27,744 bases of DNA from DATEEW01 sp035273665 (GCA_035273665.1 DATEOW010000076.1:1-27744), one strand, 5' to 3'; shown: positions 6,905 through 15,269, numbered from the stretch's first letter. Program-made: numbers and translations. The notes: a model not told the origin generated them from the sequence alone.

Positions 6905-7852
6905 ATGCCATCGCAAGCAAACCAGCCTTTGCCGGATGGTTACCAACTGCAAAACTACCGCGTTACCAAAATGCTTTCCTGCGGTGGTTTCTCCATCGTT
7001 TACCTTGCGCATGACGAAAACGAACAGCCGGTCGCGCTGAAAGAGTATCTTCCGAGTTCGCTGGCGTTACGCAAGGAAGGCGACGCGCTGCCTTCCGTAT
7101 CGGAAGAAAACCTCGCCACCTTCCGCTACGGCATGAAGTGCTTCTTTGAGGAAGGCCGCGCGCTTGCGCGTCTGTCCCATCCCAATGTCGTTCGAGTGTT
7201 GAATTTCTTCCGTGCGAACGAGACGGTCTATCTGGTCATGCGCTATGAGCGCGGCCGCACATTGCAGGAGCATATTCAGGCAAGGCGCGGCGCGATGAAA
7301 GAAAATTTCATTCGCCGCGTGTTCACCCTGTTGCTCAACGGTCTGCGCGAGGTGCACACCAATAAACTCCTGCATCTGGACATCAAACCGGCCAACATCT
7401 ATATCCGTAACGACACAACGCCCGTCTTGATCGATTTCGGTGCTGCACGCCAAACGCTGACCACCGAGGGCTTTAAGCTCAATCCGATGTACACGCCGGG
7501 TTTTGCCTCGCCGGAGCACTATCAAAAGAGAGATCTACTCGGTCCTTGGAGCGATATCTATTCGGTCGGAGCCAGCATCTTTGCTTGCCTCGCGGGCGCT
7601 GCCCCTCAGGCCGCGGATCTGCGCGTCGTGCGTGACCGTTATGTGTCTTGTACGAAGCTCTTCGCCGGAAAGTATTCGGACCAGCTTCTGGAAACGATTG
7701 ATTGGTGCCTGCAACTGGACCATCTCCAGCGGCCGCAAAGCGTCATGGCCTTACAAAAGGTCTTGCTACGCCAGAGCGAACCGGAAGGTCCACGAAAACG
7801 AACCTTTGTCACGAGCCTGCGCGGGACCTTGAGCAAATTGGCGGGCCGATGA
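6905..7852 (+). CDS. Eukaryotic-like serine/threonine protein kinase
   Basis: This 315-residue Hanks-type kinase has no membrane segment and should be cytoplasmic. Visible motifs are the ATP-anchoring Lys (K46 in V-A-L-K-E-Y), an alpha-C Glu (E83/E84), the catalytic loop H-L-D-I-K-P-A-N-I (D159, K161, N164), D-F-G (177-179), S-P-E (202-204) and W-S-D-I-Y-S with D217. Two oddities: the glycine loop reads L-S-C-G-G-F-S-I-V-Y, keeping only the second of the three usual glycines, and H-R-D is H-L-D, so activation-loop phosphorylation may not be needed. The C-terminal tail (290-315) is basic. The next gene is a PP2C phosphatase, its likely antagonist, and rph follows. Substrates cannot be read from the sequence. 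No clear ribosome site precedes the ATG at 6905. Confidence 0.92.
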   Translation: MPSQANQPLPDGYQLQNYRVTKMLSCGGFSIVYLAHDENEQPVALKEYLPSSLALRKEGDALPSVSEENLATFRYGMKCFFEEGRALARLSHPNVVRVLNFFRANETVYLVMRYERGRTLQEHIQARRGAMKENFIRRVFTLLLNGLREVHTNKLLHLDIKPANIYIRNDTTPVLIDFGAARQTLTTEGFKLNPMYTPGFASPEHYQKRDLLGPWSDIYSVGASIFACLAGAAPQAADLRVVRDRYVSCTKLFAGKYSDQLLETIDWCLQLDHLQRPQSVMALQKVLLRQSEPEGPRKRTFVTSLRGTLSKLAGR

Positions 7853-7934
7853 AAAAATCCCTCCTTCGCCGATATGACTGTCGCTTTGGCCCAACAGGCG
7901 ACCTACACTGGGCTGAGGCGTCGAGGGCTTCGAT

Positions 7935-8855
7935 ATGAAATTCAGTATCTACCAAGAGAGTCGGCAAGGTCCGCGAAAGGCCAATCAGGATCGAGTGGCT
8001 TATTCCTATAGCCGCGATTCCTTGTGCCTGGTTATCGCCGACGGTATGGGGGGCCATTTGCATGGTGAAGTGGCCGCACAGATCGCTACGCAATTCATCG
8101 TCGAAGCGTTTCAGCGCCAAGCCCGCACGCGTCTGGAAGAGCCTTTTAAATTCCTGCTCGATACCATCATGCATGCGCACTTGGCGATTATCGATTACGC
8201 CAATGTGCGGCAGCTTTTGGAAACGCCACGCACCACCTGCGTGGCTTGCGTCGTCCAGGATGGTCTCGCCTATTGGGCGCACGTGGGCGATTCCCGCCTT
8301 TATCTGATCCGCGAAGGCCGGGTCGAAGCGCAGACCCGCGATCATTCGCGCGTGCAGATGCTCGTGGATTCCGGCCGCATCCGTGAGGAAGCGGTTGCTG
8401 TCCACCCGGATCGCAACAAGATATTTAATTGTCTCGGGCAGATGGCGCCGCCCAAGATCGAGCTGTCTCGACCGACGGCGCTGCGGCATCGCGATACGAT
8501 CCTTCTGTGTAGCGACGGCCTTTGGGGACCTTTGTCAGGCCGCGCCATTTGTGATGCGCTCCTCCGGGAAGAGATCACCGGCGCAGTTCCTAAATTGATG
8601 GACGCTGCGGAAGCCCGCGCGGGTAAAGAGGGAGACAATCTTTCGGTATTGGCGATGACCTGGGCCGAAGAAGCGCCTGCCGCGGAAGATACGCAATGGA
8701 TTTCGACCGTCGCTATGGACGAAACGGATCATAAGACCACTGTGCGGCAATTCGGCAAAACCGAACCCCAGGAACAAAGCGGCTATTTGAGCGACGAAGA
8801 AATCGAGCGCGCGATCGACGAGATCCGCATTGCTATCCGGAAACAGACCAAGTGA
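7935..8855 (+). CDS. PP2C-family serine/threonine protein phosphatase
   Basis: This 306-residue metal-dependent phosphatase removes phosphate from Ser/Thr. It has the PP2C motifs in order: N-Q-D-R (17-20), D-G-M-G-G-H (36-41, metal ligands), H-V-G-D-S-R (116-121), C-S-D-G-L-W-G (192-198) and G-D-N-L-S-V (233-238). All metal-binding Asp residues are present, so it should be active. Residues about 245-306 extend beyond the catalytic core: a Thr-rich acidic stretch followed by a helix S-D-E-E-I-E-R-A-I-D-E. The start has GAGG 8 nt upstream. It lies 82 nt after the kinase, whose products it probably dephosphorylates, and its TGA overlaps the GTG of rph. There is no signal peptide or membrane segment. 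Confidence 0.94.
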   Translation: MKFSIYQESRQGPRKANQDRVAYSYSRDSLCLVIADGMGGHLHGEVAAQIATQFIVEAFQRQARTRLEEPFKFLLDTIMHAHLAIIDYANVRQLLETPRTTCVACVVQDGLAYWAHVGDSRLYLIREGRVEAQTRDHSRVQMLVDSGRIREEAVAVHPDRNKIFNCLGQMAPPKIELSRPTALRHRDTILLCSDGLWGPLSGRAICDALLREEITGAVPKLMDAAEARAGKEGDNLSVLAMTWAEEAPAAEDTQWISTVAMDETDHKTTVRQFGKTEPQEQSGYLSDEEIERAIDEIRIAIRKQTK

Positions 8856-9571
8856 CGCGTCCGAGCGGCCGCGCGCCCGATCAGTTGCGGGCAGTGCATA
8901 TCACCCGGTCCTATACAAAGCATGCCGAAGGTTCGGTGCTCATCGAATTCGGAGACACAAAGGTTCTCTGCACGGCAAGTATCGAAGAACGCGTCCCGGG
9001 CTTTCTGCGGGATAAAAACCAAGGTTGGCTGACCGCCGAATACGGCATGCTGCCGCGATCGACCAATACCCGAATGGATCGCGAGGCCGCACGTGGCAAA
9101 CAAAGCGGCAGGACGCAAGAGATTCAACGGTTGATCGGGCGCAGTTTGCGAGCGGTCTTCGACCTGACAGCGCTTGGTCCGCGAACGCTGCAAATCGATT
9201 GCGACGTGATTCAGGCCGACGGTGGCACGCGCACAGCAAGCATTACAGGCGCTTTTGTTGCTGCGCATGACGCAGTAGGGGCCTTGATGAAGGCAGGACT
9301 GATTAGCCAAAGCCCGGTACGCGATTTCGTTGCTGCGGTTTCAGTCGGCATTCACGCAGGCTTGCCCGTGCTCGATCTCGATTACGCCGAGGATTCGGCC
9401 TGCGATACGGACATGAATGTGGTGATGACCGGCCGCGGCGGTTTCGTCGAAGTGCAAGGCACCGCCGAAGGCGCGCCTTTCACGCGGAAGGAGCTGGATA
9501 CGCTGATGCGCCTGGCCGAGGACGGCATTAGTCAATTGATCGCCGCGCAAAAAAGCGCGTTGAACCTATAG
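8852..9571 (+). CDS. rph: Ribonuclease PH
   Basis: RNase PH is a phosphate-dependent 3'-to-5' exoribonuclease that trims tRNA and other RNA 3' ends, working as a hexameric ring in the cytosol. The 239-residue protein begins M-T-R-P-S-G-R-A-P-D-Q-L-R, has the R-M-D-R/G-R-T-Q-E-I-Q-R-L-I-G-R segment (about 74-97), the phosphate-binding G-G-T-R-T-A-S (124-130) and the Asp-rich catalytic stretch D-L-D-Y-A-E-D-S-A-C-D-T-D (175-187). The start is GTG at 8852, sharing GTGA with the PP2C stop, so translation is probably coupled. Full length with both domains intact. Confidence 0.96.
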   Translation: MTRPSGRAPDQLRAVHITRSYTKHAEGSVLIEFGDTKVLCTASIEERVPGFLRDKNQGWLTAEYGMLPRSTNTRMDREAARGKQSGRTQEIQRLIGRSLRAVFDLTALGPRTLQIDCDVIQADGGTRTASITGAFVAAHDAVGALMKAGLISQSPVRDFVAAVSVGIHAGLPVLDLDYAEDSACDTDMNVVMTGRGGFVEVQGTAEGAPFTRKELDTLMRLAEDGISQLIAAQKSALNL

Positions 9572-9578
9572 GGTTGCC

Positions 9579-10169
9579 ATGGAACGGTTGGTGCTGGCTT
9601 CCAATAATGCCGGCAAGCTGCGCGAATTCGGCGAACTGCTCGCGCCACTGCGGTTGCAAATTGATCCCCAAGCGAATTTCGGCGTGCCTGACGCCGATGA
9701 GCCCTTTGCCACCTTTGTGGAAAATGCCTTAGCCAAGGCGCGACATGCTGCTTTGCATTGCGGCCTTCCGGCGCTCGCGGACGATTCGGGCCTCTGCGTC
9801 GACGCCCTCAGTGGACGACCCGGCGTGCATTCGGCGCGCTTCGCCGGTGAGCCGAAATCGGATCGACGTAATAACGAAAAGCTGATCGAACTGCTCCGCG
9901 ACGAACAAGATCGTCGTGCGCACTACTATTGTGTCATCGTGCTTGTGCGCTATGCCGACGATCCCGAACCGCTTATTGCCGATGGGCGCTGGTATGGCCA
10001 AGTGATCGATCAACCGCGAGGGACAGGGGGCTTTGGCTACGATCCCCATTTCCTTGTACCGGAAATAAACCTGACTGCCGCGGAGCTTGACGCGGTGACC
10101 AAGCATTCGTTGAGCCATCGAGGCCAGGCATTGCGGCGGCTGATTGCCATGTTGGGCGAGGGACGCTAA
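9579..10169 (+). CDS. rdgB: dITP/XTP pyrophosphatase (non-canonical purine NTPase)
   Basis: RdgB hydrolyses dITP, ITP and XTP to the monophosphate and pyrophosphate, keeping deaminated purines out of DNA and RNA. The 196-residue protein has all family motifs: S-N-N-A-G-K (8-13), A-D-D-S-G-L (67-72), G-F-G-Y-D-P (151-156) and S-H-R-G-Q-A (179-184). It starts 7 nt after rph, and its stop overlaps the hemW start in TAATG. The rph-rdgB-hemW order is common in proteobacteria. Confidence 0.96.
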   Translation: MERLVLASNNAGKLREFGELLAPLRLQIDPQANFGVPDADEPFATFVENALAKARHAALHCGLPALADDSGLCVDALSGRPGVHSARFAGEPKSDRRNNEKLIELLRDEQDRRAHYYCVIVLVRYADDPEPLIADGRWYGQVIDQPRGTGGFGYDPHFLVPEINLTAAELDAVTKHSLSHRGQALRRLIAMLGEGR

Positions 10170-11356
10170 TGCCCGTTATGCCCATCGCCGCCTCTGGATT
10201 ATCGGGCATCCGGCTGAGTGGCCTGCCGCCTTTGTCTTTGTATGTGCACATCCCTTGGTGCGTGCGTAAATGTCCCTACTGCGATTTCAATTCGCATGAA
10301 GTTCGGGGTGAGGTGCCGCAGCAAGCATATGTCGACGCGTTGATTGCCGACCTGGAGCACGCATTGCCTCAAATCTGGGGGCGGCGGGTTTATTCGATTT
10401 TCTTTGGGGGCGGTACCCCGAGCCTGCTCTCGGCGCAAGCGATCGATCGTCTACTTGCCGCGATTCGGGCGCGGGTGACCGTGGCCAGCGATGCGGAAAT
10501 CACGCTCGAAGCCAATCCCGGCACCTTTGAAGCGGAAAAATTCCGCGACTTTCGCAGCGCGGGAATCAACCGTTTATCCATCGGCATTCAGAGCTTCAAC
10601 CCGAAGCATCTCAAAGCACTCGGTCGAATCCACGACGAGCGCGAGGCGAAGCGCGCGATTGAAATCGCACAAGACAATTTCGAGCTGTACAACCTCGATC
10701 TGATGTACGCGCTACCGCAGCAGACCGTTGCGGAAGCGGTCGACGATCTGAACACTGCCTTGTCTTTTCGAGCGCCGCATTTGTCTTTCTATCATCTGAC
10801 CATTGAACCCAATACCTATTTCCATCGGTATCCGCCCGCGGTACCGGATGACGATACCTCTGCCGACATACACGAAATGGTGATTGAACATCTGGTGGGT
10901 GCGGGCTATGAACACTACGAGACTTCGGCTTATGCTCGTTTGGGGCAGCGTTGCCGCCACAACCTTAACTATTGGCGTTTCGGCGATTATCTCGGCATCG
11001 GCGCCGGCGCGCATTCCAAACTCTCTTTTCATGACCGGATCATCCGCGAAGCGCGCTTTAAGCAGCCGCAGTCTTATCTGGAGCACGTCCATGCGGGTGA
11101 CGCCGTGTCGGAACGCCGCGAATTGACGCGAGCGGACCTTCCGTTCGAATTCATGCTCAATGTGATGCGCTTGCCGGAAGGCTTCGCGGTGGGCGAGTTC
11201 GCAGAAAGAACGGGACTGCAGATCAGCGCTGCGGAAAGGGGCTTGCGCGCGGCGGAGGAAAAAGGCCTGATCTTGCGCACGCATGAACGGATTCAGCCTA
11301 CCGAACACGGGCAACGCTATCTGAACGAACTGCTGGAGTTGTTTCTGCCCGCTTAG
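10169..11356 (+). CDS. hemW: Radical SAM heme chaperone HemW
   Basis: This 395-residue HemN-like protein has the radical SAM cluster motif C-V-R-K-C-P-Y-C-D-F (C31, C35, C38), G-G-G-T-P-S (80-85) and the heme-binding H-N-L-N-Y-W (264-269) that marks HemW. True HemN enzymes have an extra N-terminal stretch and an additional Cys in C-x3-C-x2-C-x-C; here Phe follows, which supports HemW. HemW inserts heme into respiratory proteins and is not expected to oxidise coproporphyrinogen. It overlaps rdgB by one base. At its 3' end it overlaps hemF tail to tail by 4 bp, with no terminator between them. Confidence 0.95.
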   Translation: MPVMPIAASGLSGIRLSGLPPLSLYVHIPWCVRKCPYCDFNSHEVRGEVPQQAYVDALIADLEHALPQIWGRRVYSIFFGGGTPSLLSAQAIDRLLAAIRARVTVASDAEITLEANPGTFEAEKFRDFRSAGINRLSIGIQSFNPKHLKALGRIHDEREAKRAIEIAQDNFELYNLDLMYALPQQTVAEAVDDLNTALSFRAPHLSFYHLTIEPNTYFHRYPPAVPDDDTSADIHEMVIEHLVGAGYEHYETSAYARLGQRCRHNLNYWRFGDYLGIGAGAHSKLSFHDRIIREARFKQPQSYLEHVHAGDAVSERRELTRADLPFEFMLNVMRLPEGFAVGEFAERTGLQISAAERGLRAAEEKGLILRTHERIQPTEHGQRYLNELLELFLPA

Positions 11357-12258
11357 ACCCAAGAACGATGAGGCAGAAAGTCGGTGTAAAGCCTGGCTTC
11401 AGGCGTGCCGGATTCAGGCTGCCAGTCGTAACGCCATTTCACCAGTGGCGGCAAGGACATCAGAATCGATTCTGCGCGTCCGCCGGATTGCAGGCCGAAC
11501 AACGTGCCGCGATCGTAGATTAAGTTGAATTCCACATAGCGCCCGCGCCGATAGGCTTGGAAATCGCGTTCGCGTTCGCCGTATTGCATGCCGTGACGGC
11601 GTTCCAGGATGGGGACATAAGCTGGAATGAAACGATCACCCACACTGCGCATCAGCGCATAGCATTGATCGAAATCCGGCTCATTCAGGTCGTCAAAAAA
11701 GATGCCGCCGATGCCCCTTGCCTCATTGCGATGCCTAATAAAAAAATACTTGTCGCACCAGTCCTTGTATTGCGGGTAGCGATTTTCGCCAAAGGGATCG
11801 AGCGCCGCTTTGCATTCTTGGTGAAAATGGACAGCATCTTCTTCAAAGCCGTAGTAGGGCGTGAGATCCATCCCGCCACCGAACCACCACACGGGATCGC
11901 TACCGGCTTTCTCCGCAATAAGAAAGCGCACGTTCATGTGCACCGTGGGGACATAAGGATTCCGTGGATGCAGCACCAGCGAGACGCCCATTGCTTCGAA
12001 GCCGCGACCGGCCAATTCCGCCCTTGCGGCAGTGGCGGAAGGAGGGAGTGCCGCGCCGCTCACGTGCGAGAAATTGACGCCGCCTCGTTCGAACAGCGCT
12101 GCATCCTCGATCAGGCAGCTCTTACCGTTGCCTTGCAGATTTCCTTGTGGACGTTGCCATTCGTCGACCGCGAAACGCTCGCCATCGTGTTGTTCTAGTC
12201 CGTTGACGATGCGCGCTTGGAGGTCGAGGAAATAAGCCTTTATCTCAGGCTTGTTCAA
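11353..12258 (-). CDS. hemF: Oxygen-dependent coproporphyrinogen III oxidase
   Basis: HemF converts coproporphyrinogen III to protoporphyrinogen IX with O2 in heme synthesis. The 301-residue protein has the conserved blocks N-P-Y-V-P-T-V-H-M-N-V-R, W-W-F-G-G-G-M-D-L-T-P-Y-Y, the F-H segment, K-Y-F-F-I-R-H-R-N-E-A-R-G-I-G-G and the C-terminal L-P-P-L-V-K-W. The start is TTG at 12258, overlapping the purD stop as TTGA; the next in-frame Met is about 90 residues in, past conserved sequence, so TTG must be used. An AGG lies 10-12 nt upstream. It is the last gene of the minus-strand block and faces hemW. Confidence 0.95.
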   Translation of the reverse strand: MNKPEIKAYFLDLQARIVNGLEQHDGERFAVDEWQRPQGNLQGNGKSCLIEDAALFERGGVNFSHVSGAALPPSATAARAELAGRGFEAMGVSLVLHPRNPYVPTVHMNVRFLIAEKAGSDPVWWFGGGMDLTPYYGFEEDAVHFHQECKAALDPFGENRYPQYKDWCDKYFFIRHRNEARGIGGIFFDDLNEPDFDQCYALMRSVGDRFIPAYVPILERRHGMQYGERERDFQAYRRGRYVEFNLIYDRGTLFGLQSGGRAESILMSLPPLVKWRYDWQPESGTPEARLYTDFLPHRSWV

Positions 12259-13550
12259 CTGGGCGAGGCCTTTTTGGTGCTGCGCGCATCGATGGCGCGA
12301 TGGCCGATATCGCGGCGCAATTGCATACCGTCGAAATGAATCGCATCGACGATCTGATAGGCGCGTGACTTCGCCATTTTCACGCTATCGCCCATCGCCG
12401 TAACGCAAAGTACGCGGCCGCCGTTGGTCAGAACCTTCCCTTCTTTTTCCACCGTGCCGGCGTGAAATACGTGGAAATCCTCCTCCGCTTTGGGCAAACC
12501 GCTGATCAGATCACCCTTACGCGGCGCCTCCGGATAATTCGCCGCGGCGAGGACCACACCCAATGCCGCGCGGCGATCCCATTCGGCCTCCGCTTGGTCG
12601 AGTTTTCCTTCCATCGCTTTCTCGATCAATTCGAACAGATCGCTTTTGAGTCTAAGCATGATCGGTTGCGTTTCGGGGTCGCCCATGCGGCAGTTAAATT
12701 CGACCACACGTGGGTTGCCGTTGGCATCGATCATGAGGCCCGCGTACAAAAAACCGGAGTAGGGAATCCCGTCGCTTTTCATCCCCCGTACGGTGGGGAG
12801 GATGATCTCCCGTACGACGCGGGCATGTATCGCCGGCGTCACCACCGGCGCCGGGGAATACGCGCCCATGCCGCCGGTGTTCGGGCCCTCATCCCCGTCC
12901 TTGAGGCGTTTATGATCTTGGCTCGTCGCAAGCGGAAGAATATGTTCGCCGTCGACAAGGACGATAAAGCTTGCTTCCTCACCCGCCATAAATTCCTCGA
13001 TGACGACGCGGGCGCCCGCATCGCCCATCCGATTGCCTACGAGCATATCGTCGATGGCCGCATGCGCTTCCTCAAGCGTCATTGCGACGACAACGCCTTT
13101 TCCGGCGGCCAAGCCATCCGCTTTAATGACGATAGGCGCGCCTTGTTTATTCACATACTCGTGCGCGGCCTGGGCGACGTTGAACGTTTGATAGGCGGCG
13201 GTGGGAATCTTGTGACGAAGCAGGAACTGCTTGGCGAAGTCCTTAGAACTTTCCAACTGAGCGGCCGCGCGGGTCGGTCCGAAAATGCGCAGACCGGCGC
13301 TGCGATATAGGTCCACGATACCCGCCGCCAGTGGCGCTTCGGGGCCGACGACGGTGAGATAAATATTTTCACGCTTGGCGAAGGCGACAAGTTCATTGAG
13401 ATCGCTAATGGCCACGTTCTCCACGCCGTTTTCAGTAGCGCTGCCGCCGTTGCCCGGAGCGACAAAAACCTTTTGCACGCGTGCGCATTGGGCAAGTCGC
13501 CAAGCGATGGCGTGCTCGCGTCCGCCGTTACCGATAACTAAAAGTTTCAT
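12255..13550 (-). CDS. purD: Phosphoribosylamine-glycine ligase (GAR synthetase)
   Basis: PurD joins phosphoribosylamine and glycine with ATP, the second step of purine synthesis. The 431-residue protein shows the N-terminal G-N-G-G-R-E-H-A (8-15), the ATP-grasp region with I-K-A-D-G-L-A-A-G-K-G-V and G-P-N-T-G-G-M-G-A-Y-S-P, and E-F-N-C-R-M-G-D-P-E-T-Q. It lies downstream of purH with a 106-bp gap and overlaps hemF at its end. The C-terminal tail after D-I-G-H-R-A-I is short and not conserved. Full length. Confidence 0.96.
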   Translation of the reverse strand: MKLLVIGNGGREHAIAWRLAQCARVQKVFVAPGNGGSATENGVENVAISDLNELVAFAKRENIYLTVVGPEAPLAAGIVDLYRSAGLRIFGPTRAAAQLESSKDFAKQFLLRHKIPTAAYQTFNVAQAAHEYVNKQGAPIVIKADGLAAGKGVVVAMTLEEAHAAIDDMLVGNRMGDAGARVVIEEFMAGEEASFIVLVDGEHILPLATSQDHKRLKDGDEGPNTGGMGAYSPAPVVTPAIHARVVREIILPTVRGMKSDGIPYSGFLYAGLMIDANGNPRVVEFNCRMGDPETQPIMLRLKSDLFELIEKAMEGKLDQAEAEWDRRAALGVVLAAANYPEAPRKGDLISGLPKAEEDFHVFHAGTVEKEGKVLTNGGRVLCVTAMGDSVKMAKSRAYQIVDAIHFDGMQLRRDIGHRAIDARSTKKASPS

Positions 13551-13656
13551 GTCCGCAAAGACCGGTTAATTGGTGATCAGCGACCAAGGGTCGCCGGTTC
13601 TCTTATGTTCAGTCGGAACAAATCGTCTCGCTGTGCTGGACGGCAAGACGCCGCCA
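13551..13656 (-). other. purH-purD spacer with stem-loop in the purD leader
   Basis: A 6-bp hairpin GCGACC-AAG-GGTCGC (13580-13594) sits inside a wider possible pairing of ACCGG (13561-13565) with CCGGT (13594-13598). No T-run follows on the minus strand, and I recognise no riboswitch fold. It could affect purD mRNA stability or may be chance. Confidence 0.25.
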
Positions 13657-15207
13657 TCAATGGCGAAAGTGTCTGATCCCCGTAAAAACCATCGCGATCC
13701 CGCGCTCGTCTGCGGCAGCGATCACTTCGTCGTCCCGCACGCTGCCGCCGGGCTGAATGATGGCTTTCGCGCCGGCTTCTGCAACAACTTCGACGCCGTC
13801 GCGGAAGGGGAAAAAAGCATCCGACGCCACCACGGAGCCTTGCAGATTCAGACCAGCCGCTTGGGCCTTGATGGATGCGATTCGAGCGCTATCCACTCGG
13901 CTCATTTGTCCAGCGCCGACGCCGAGCGTCATGCCTTGGGCACAAAAAACAATCGCATTGGATTTCACATAGGTCGCGACGCGCCAAGCGAACCGCAAAT
14001 CGTCGAGCTCCGCCGCAGTCGGGGCGCGCCGCGTGACGGTCTTGAAATGTCCGTCACCCACGTTGGCACTGTCGGCGGTTTGCACCAACAATCCGCCTCC
14101 CACCCGCTTGAACTCATGTTGTGGTTTCCCCGACGCGAGCGGGCAGCGAAGTAATCGCAAATTGAGTTTTTGGGCGAAAAGCGCAAGCGCTTCCTCATTA
14201 AATGCTGGGGCGATGAGCACTTCGGCGAATTGGTTGTTCACGGCAGTTGCCGTTCTCGCGTCGACAGGACGATTGAACGCGATGATGCCGCCGAAAGCGG
14301 AGGTCGGATCCGTGCGGAACGCGCGTTCATAGGCAGTCGCGATGTCCTTTGCATGGGCGGCCCCGCAGGGATTGGCATGCTTCACGATAACGCAAGCGGG
14401 CTGCTCGAAACTCTTTACGCATTCCCATGCCGCGTCGGCGTCGGCGATGTTGTTATAGGAGAGTTCCTTGCCCTGCACCTGCTCGTAACGCGCGAGAGTG
14501 CCGTCGGCCGGACGCCCATCGCGATAAAAAGCGGCCTGCTGGTGCGGGTTTTCGCCGTAGCGCAGATCCTGCACTTTCTCCCATTGCGCCGAGAAAAGGG
14601 CGGGAAAGGCGCCATCGAGACCACCCAGATAGTTGGCGATGGCGCCGTCGTATGCAGCCGTATGGGCAAACGCTTTTTTTGCCAACGCGAAACGTGTCGG
14701 GGCCGTCAGCGACCCGTCGTTTGCTTGTAGTTCGTTCAGCAGACTGTCGTAGTCGCTCGGATCGGTGACAACCGCGACCCCAGCATAGTTTTTAGCCGCG
14801 GCCCGCACCATGGCCGGTCCGCCGATATCGATGTTTTCGACGGCGTCCTCCAAAGTGCAACCGTCCCTGTCGATGGTCGCTTGAAAAGGATAGAGGTTTA
14901 CCACGACCAGATCGATCGCTTGAATGTCCGCTTGGGCGATGCTCTGCATATGCGCCGGTTTATCGCGCCGCGCGAGAATGCCGCCGTGGATTTTCGGATG
15001 CAGCGTTTTGACACGACCGTCAAGCATTTCCGCGAAGCCGGTGTAGTCGGCAACTTCGGTGACAGGAATGCCATTGCTTAACAGCAACTGCGCGGTACCT
15101 CCTGTGGAGAGGAGACGTACCTGACGATCGGCGAGTGCTCGGGCGAATTCCAGCACGCCGCGCTTGTCGGATACGCTGATAAGCGCCTGCCGGATAGAAA
15201 TGTTCAT
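13657..15207 (-). CDS. purH: Bifunctional AICAR transformylase/IMP cyclohydrolase
   Basis: PurH performs the last two steps of IMP synthesis. The 516-residue protein begins with the cyclohydrolase domain (S-V-S-D-K-R-G at 11-17, L-S-T-G-G-T at 33-38, K-T-L-H-P-K-I-H-G-G at 67-76). It continues with the transformylase domain containing the catalytic K276-H277 in V-K-H-A-N-P-C-G-A and, near the end, D-A-F-F-P-F-R-D and Q-P-G-G-S-V-R-D. It lies 62 nt downstream of fis. The fis-purH order is typical of betaproteobacteria. The start at 15207 matches the family, though no strong ribosome site is visible. Confidence 0.97.
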   Translation of the reverse strand: MNISIRQALISVSDKRGVLEFARALADRQVRLLSTGGTAQLLLSNGIPVTEVADYTGFAEMLDGRVKTLHPKIHGGILARRDKPAHMQSIAQADIQAIDLVVVNLYPFQATIDRDGCTLEDAVENIDIGGPAMVRAAAKNYAGVAVVTDPSDYDSLLNELQANDGSLTAPTRFALAKKAFAHTAAYDGAIANYLGGLDGAFPALFSAQWEKVQDLRYGENPHQQAAFYRDGRPADGTLARYEQVQGKELSYNNIADADAAWECVKSFEQPACVIVKHANPCGAAHAKDIATAYERAFRTDPTSAFGGIIAFNRPVDARTATAVNNQFAEVLIAPAFNEEALALFAQKLNLRLLRCPLASGKPQHEFKRVGGGLLVQTADSANVGDGHFKTVTRRAPTAAELDDLRFAWRVATYVKSNAIVFCAQGMTLGVGAGQMSRVDSARIASIKAQAAGLNLQGSVVASDAFFPFRDGVEVVAEAGAKAIIQPGGSVRDDEVIAAADERGIAMVFTGIRHFRH

Positions 15208-15269
15208 GTCAGAAGAATGATAACCCGGCGCGCTCCACTGGCTTCGTCGCCCTGCGTCCAGGGGGCTTG

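Noticed and set aside
7880..7912. Two overlapping 5-bp hairpins between the kinase and phosphatase genes, like a switch
   Set aside because: The stems are short with loops of 13 or more nt, no terminator or ribosome-site sequestration is evident, and they are expected by chance.
7809..8489. 226-residue minus-strand frame antisense to the PP2C gene
   Set aside because: It mirrors the PP2C motifs on the other strand, and the real gene is unmistakable.
10169..11356. Oxygen-independent coproporphyrinogen oxidase HemN
   Set aside because: The radical SAM motif is C-x3-C-x2-C followed by D-F, not C-x3-C-x2-C-x-C, the N-terminus is short, and H-N-L-N-Y-W is the HemW mark.
12462..13310. 282-residue plus-strand frame antisense to purD
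   Set aside because: It is covered by the highly conserved purD. Its His/Asp/Arg-rich composition is typical of shadow frames.
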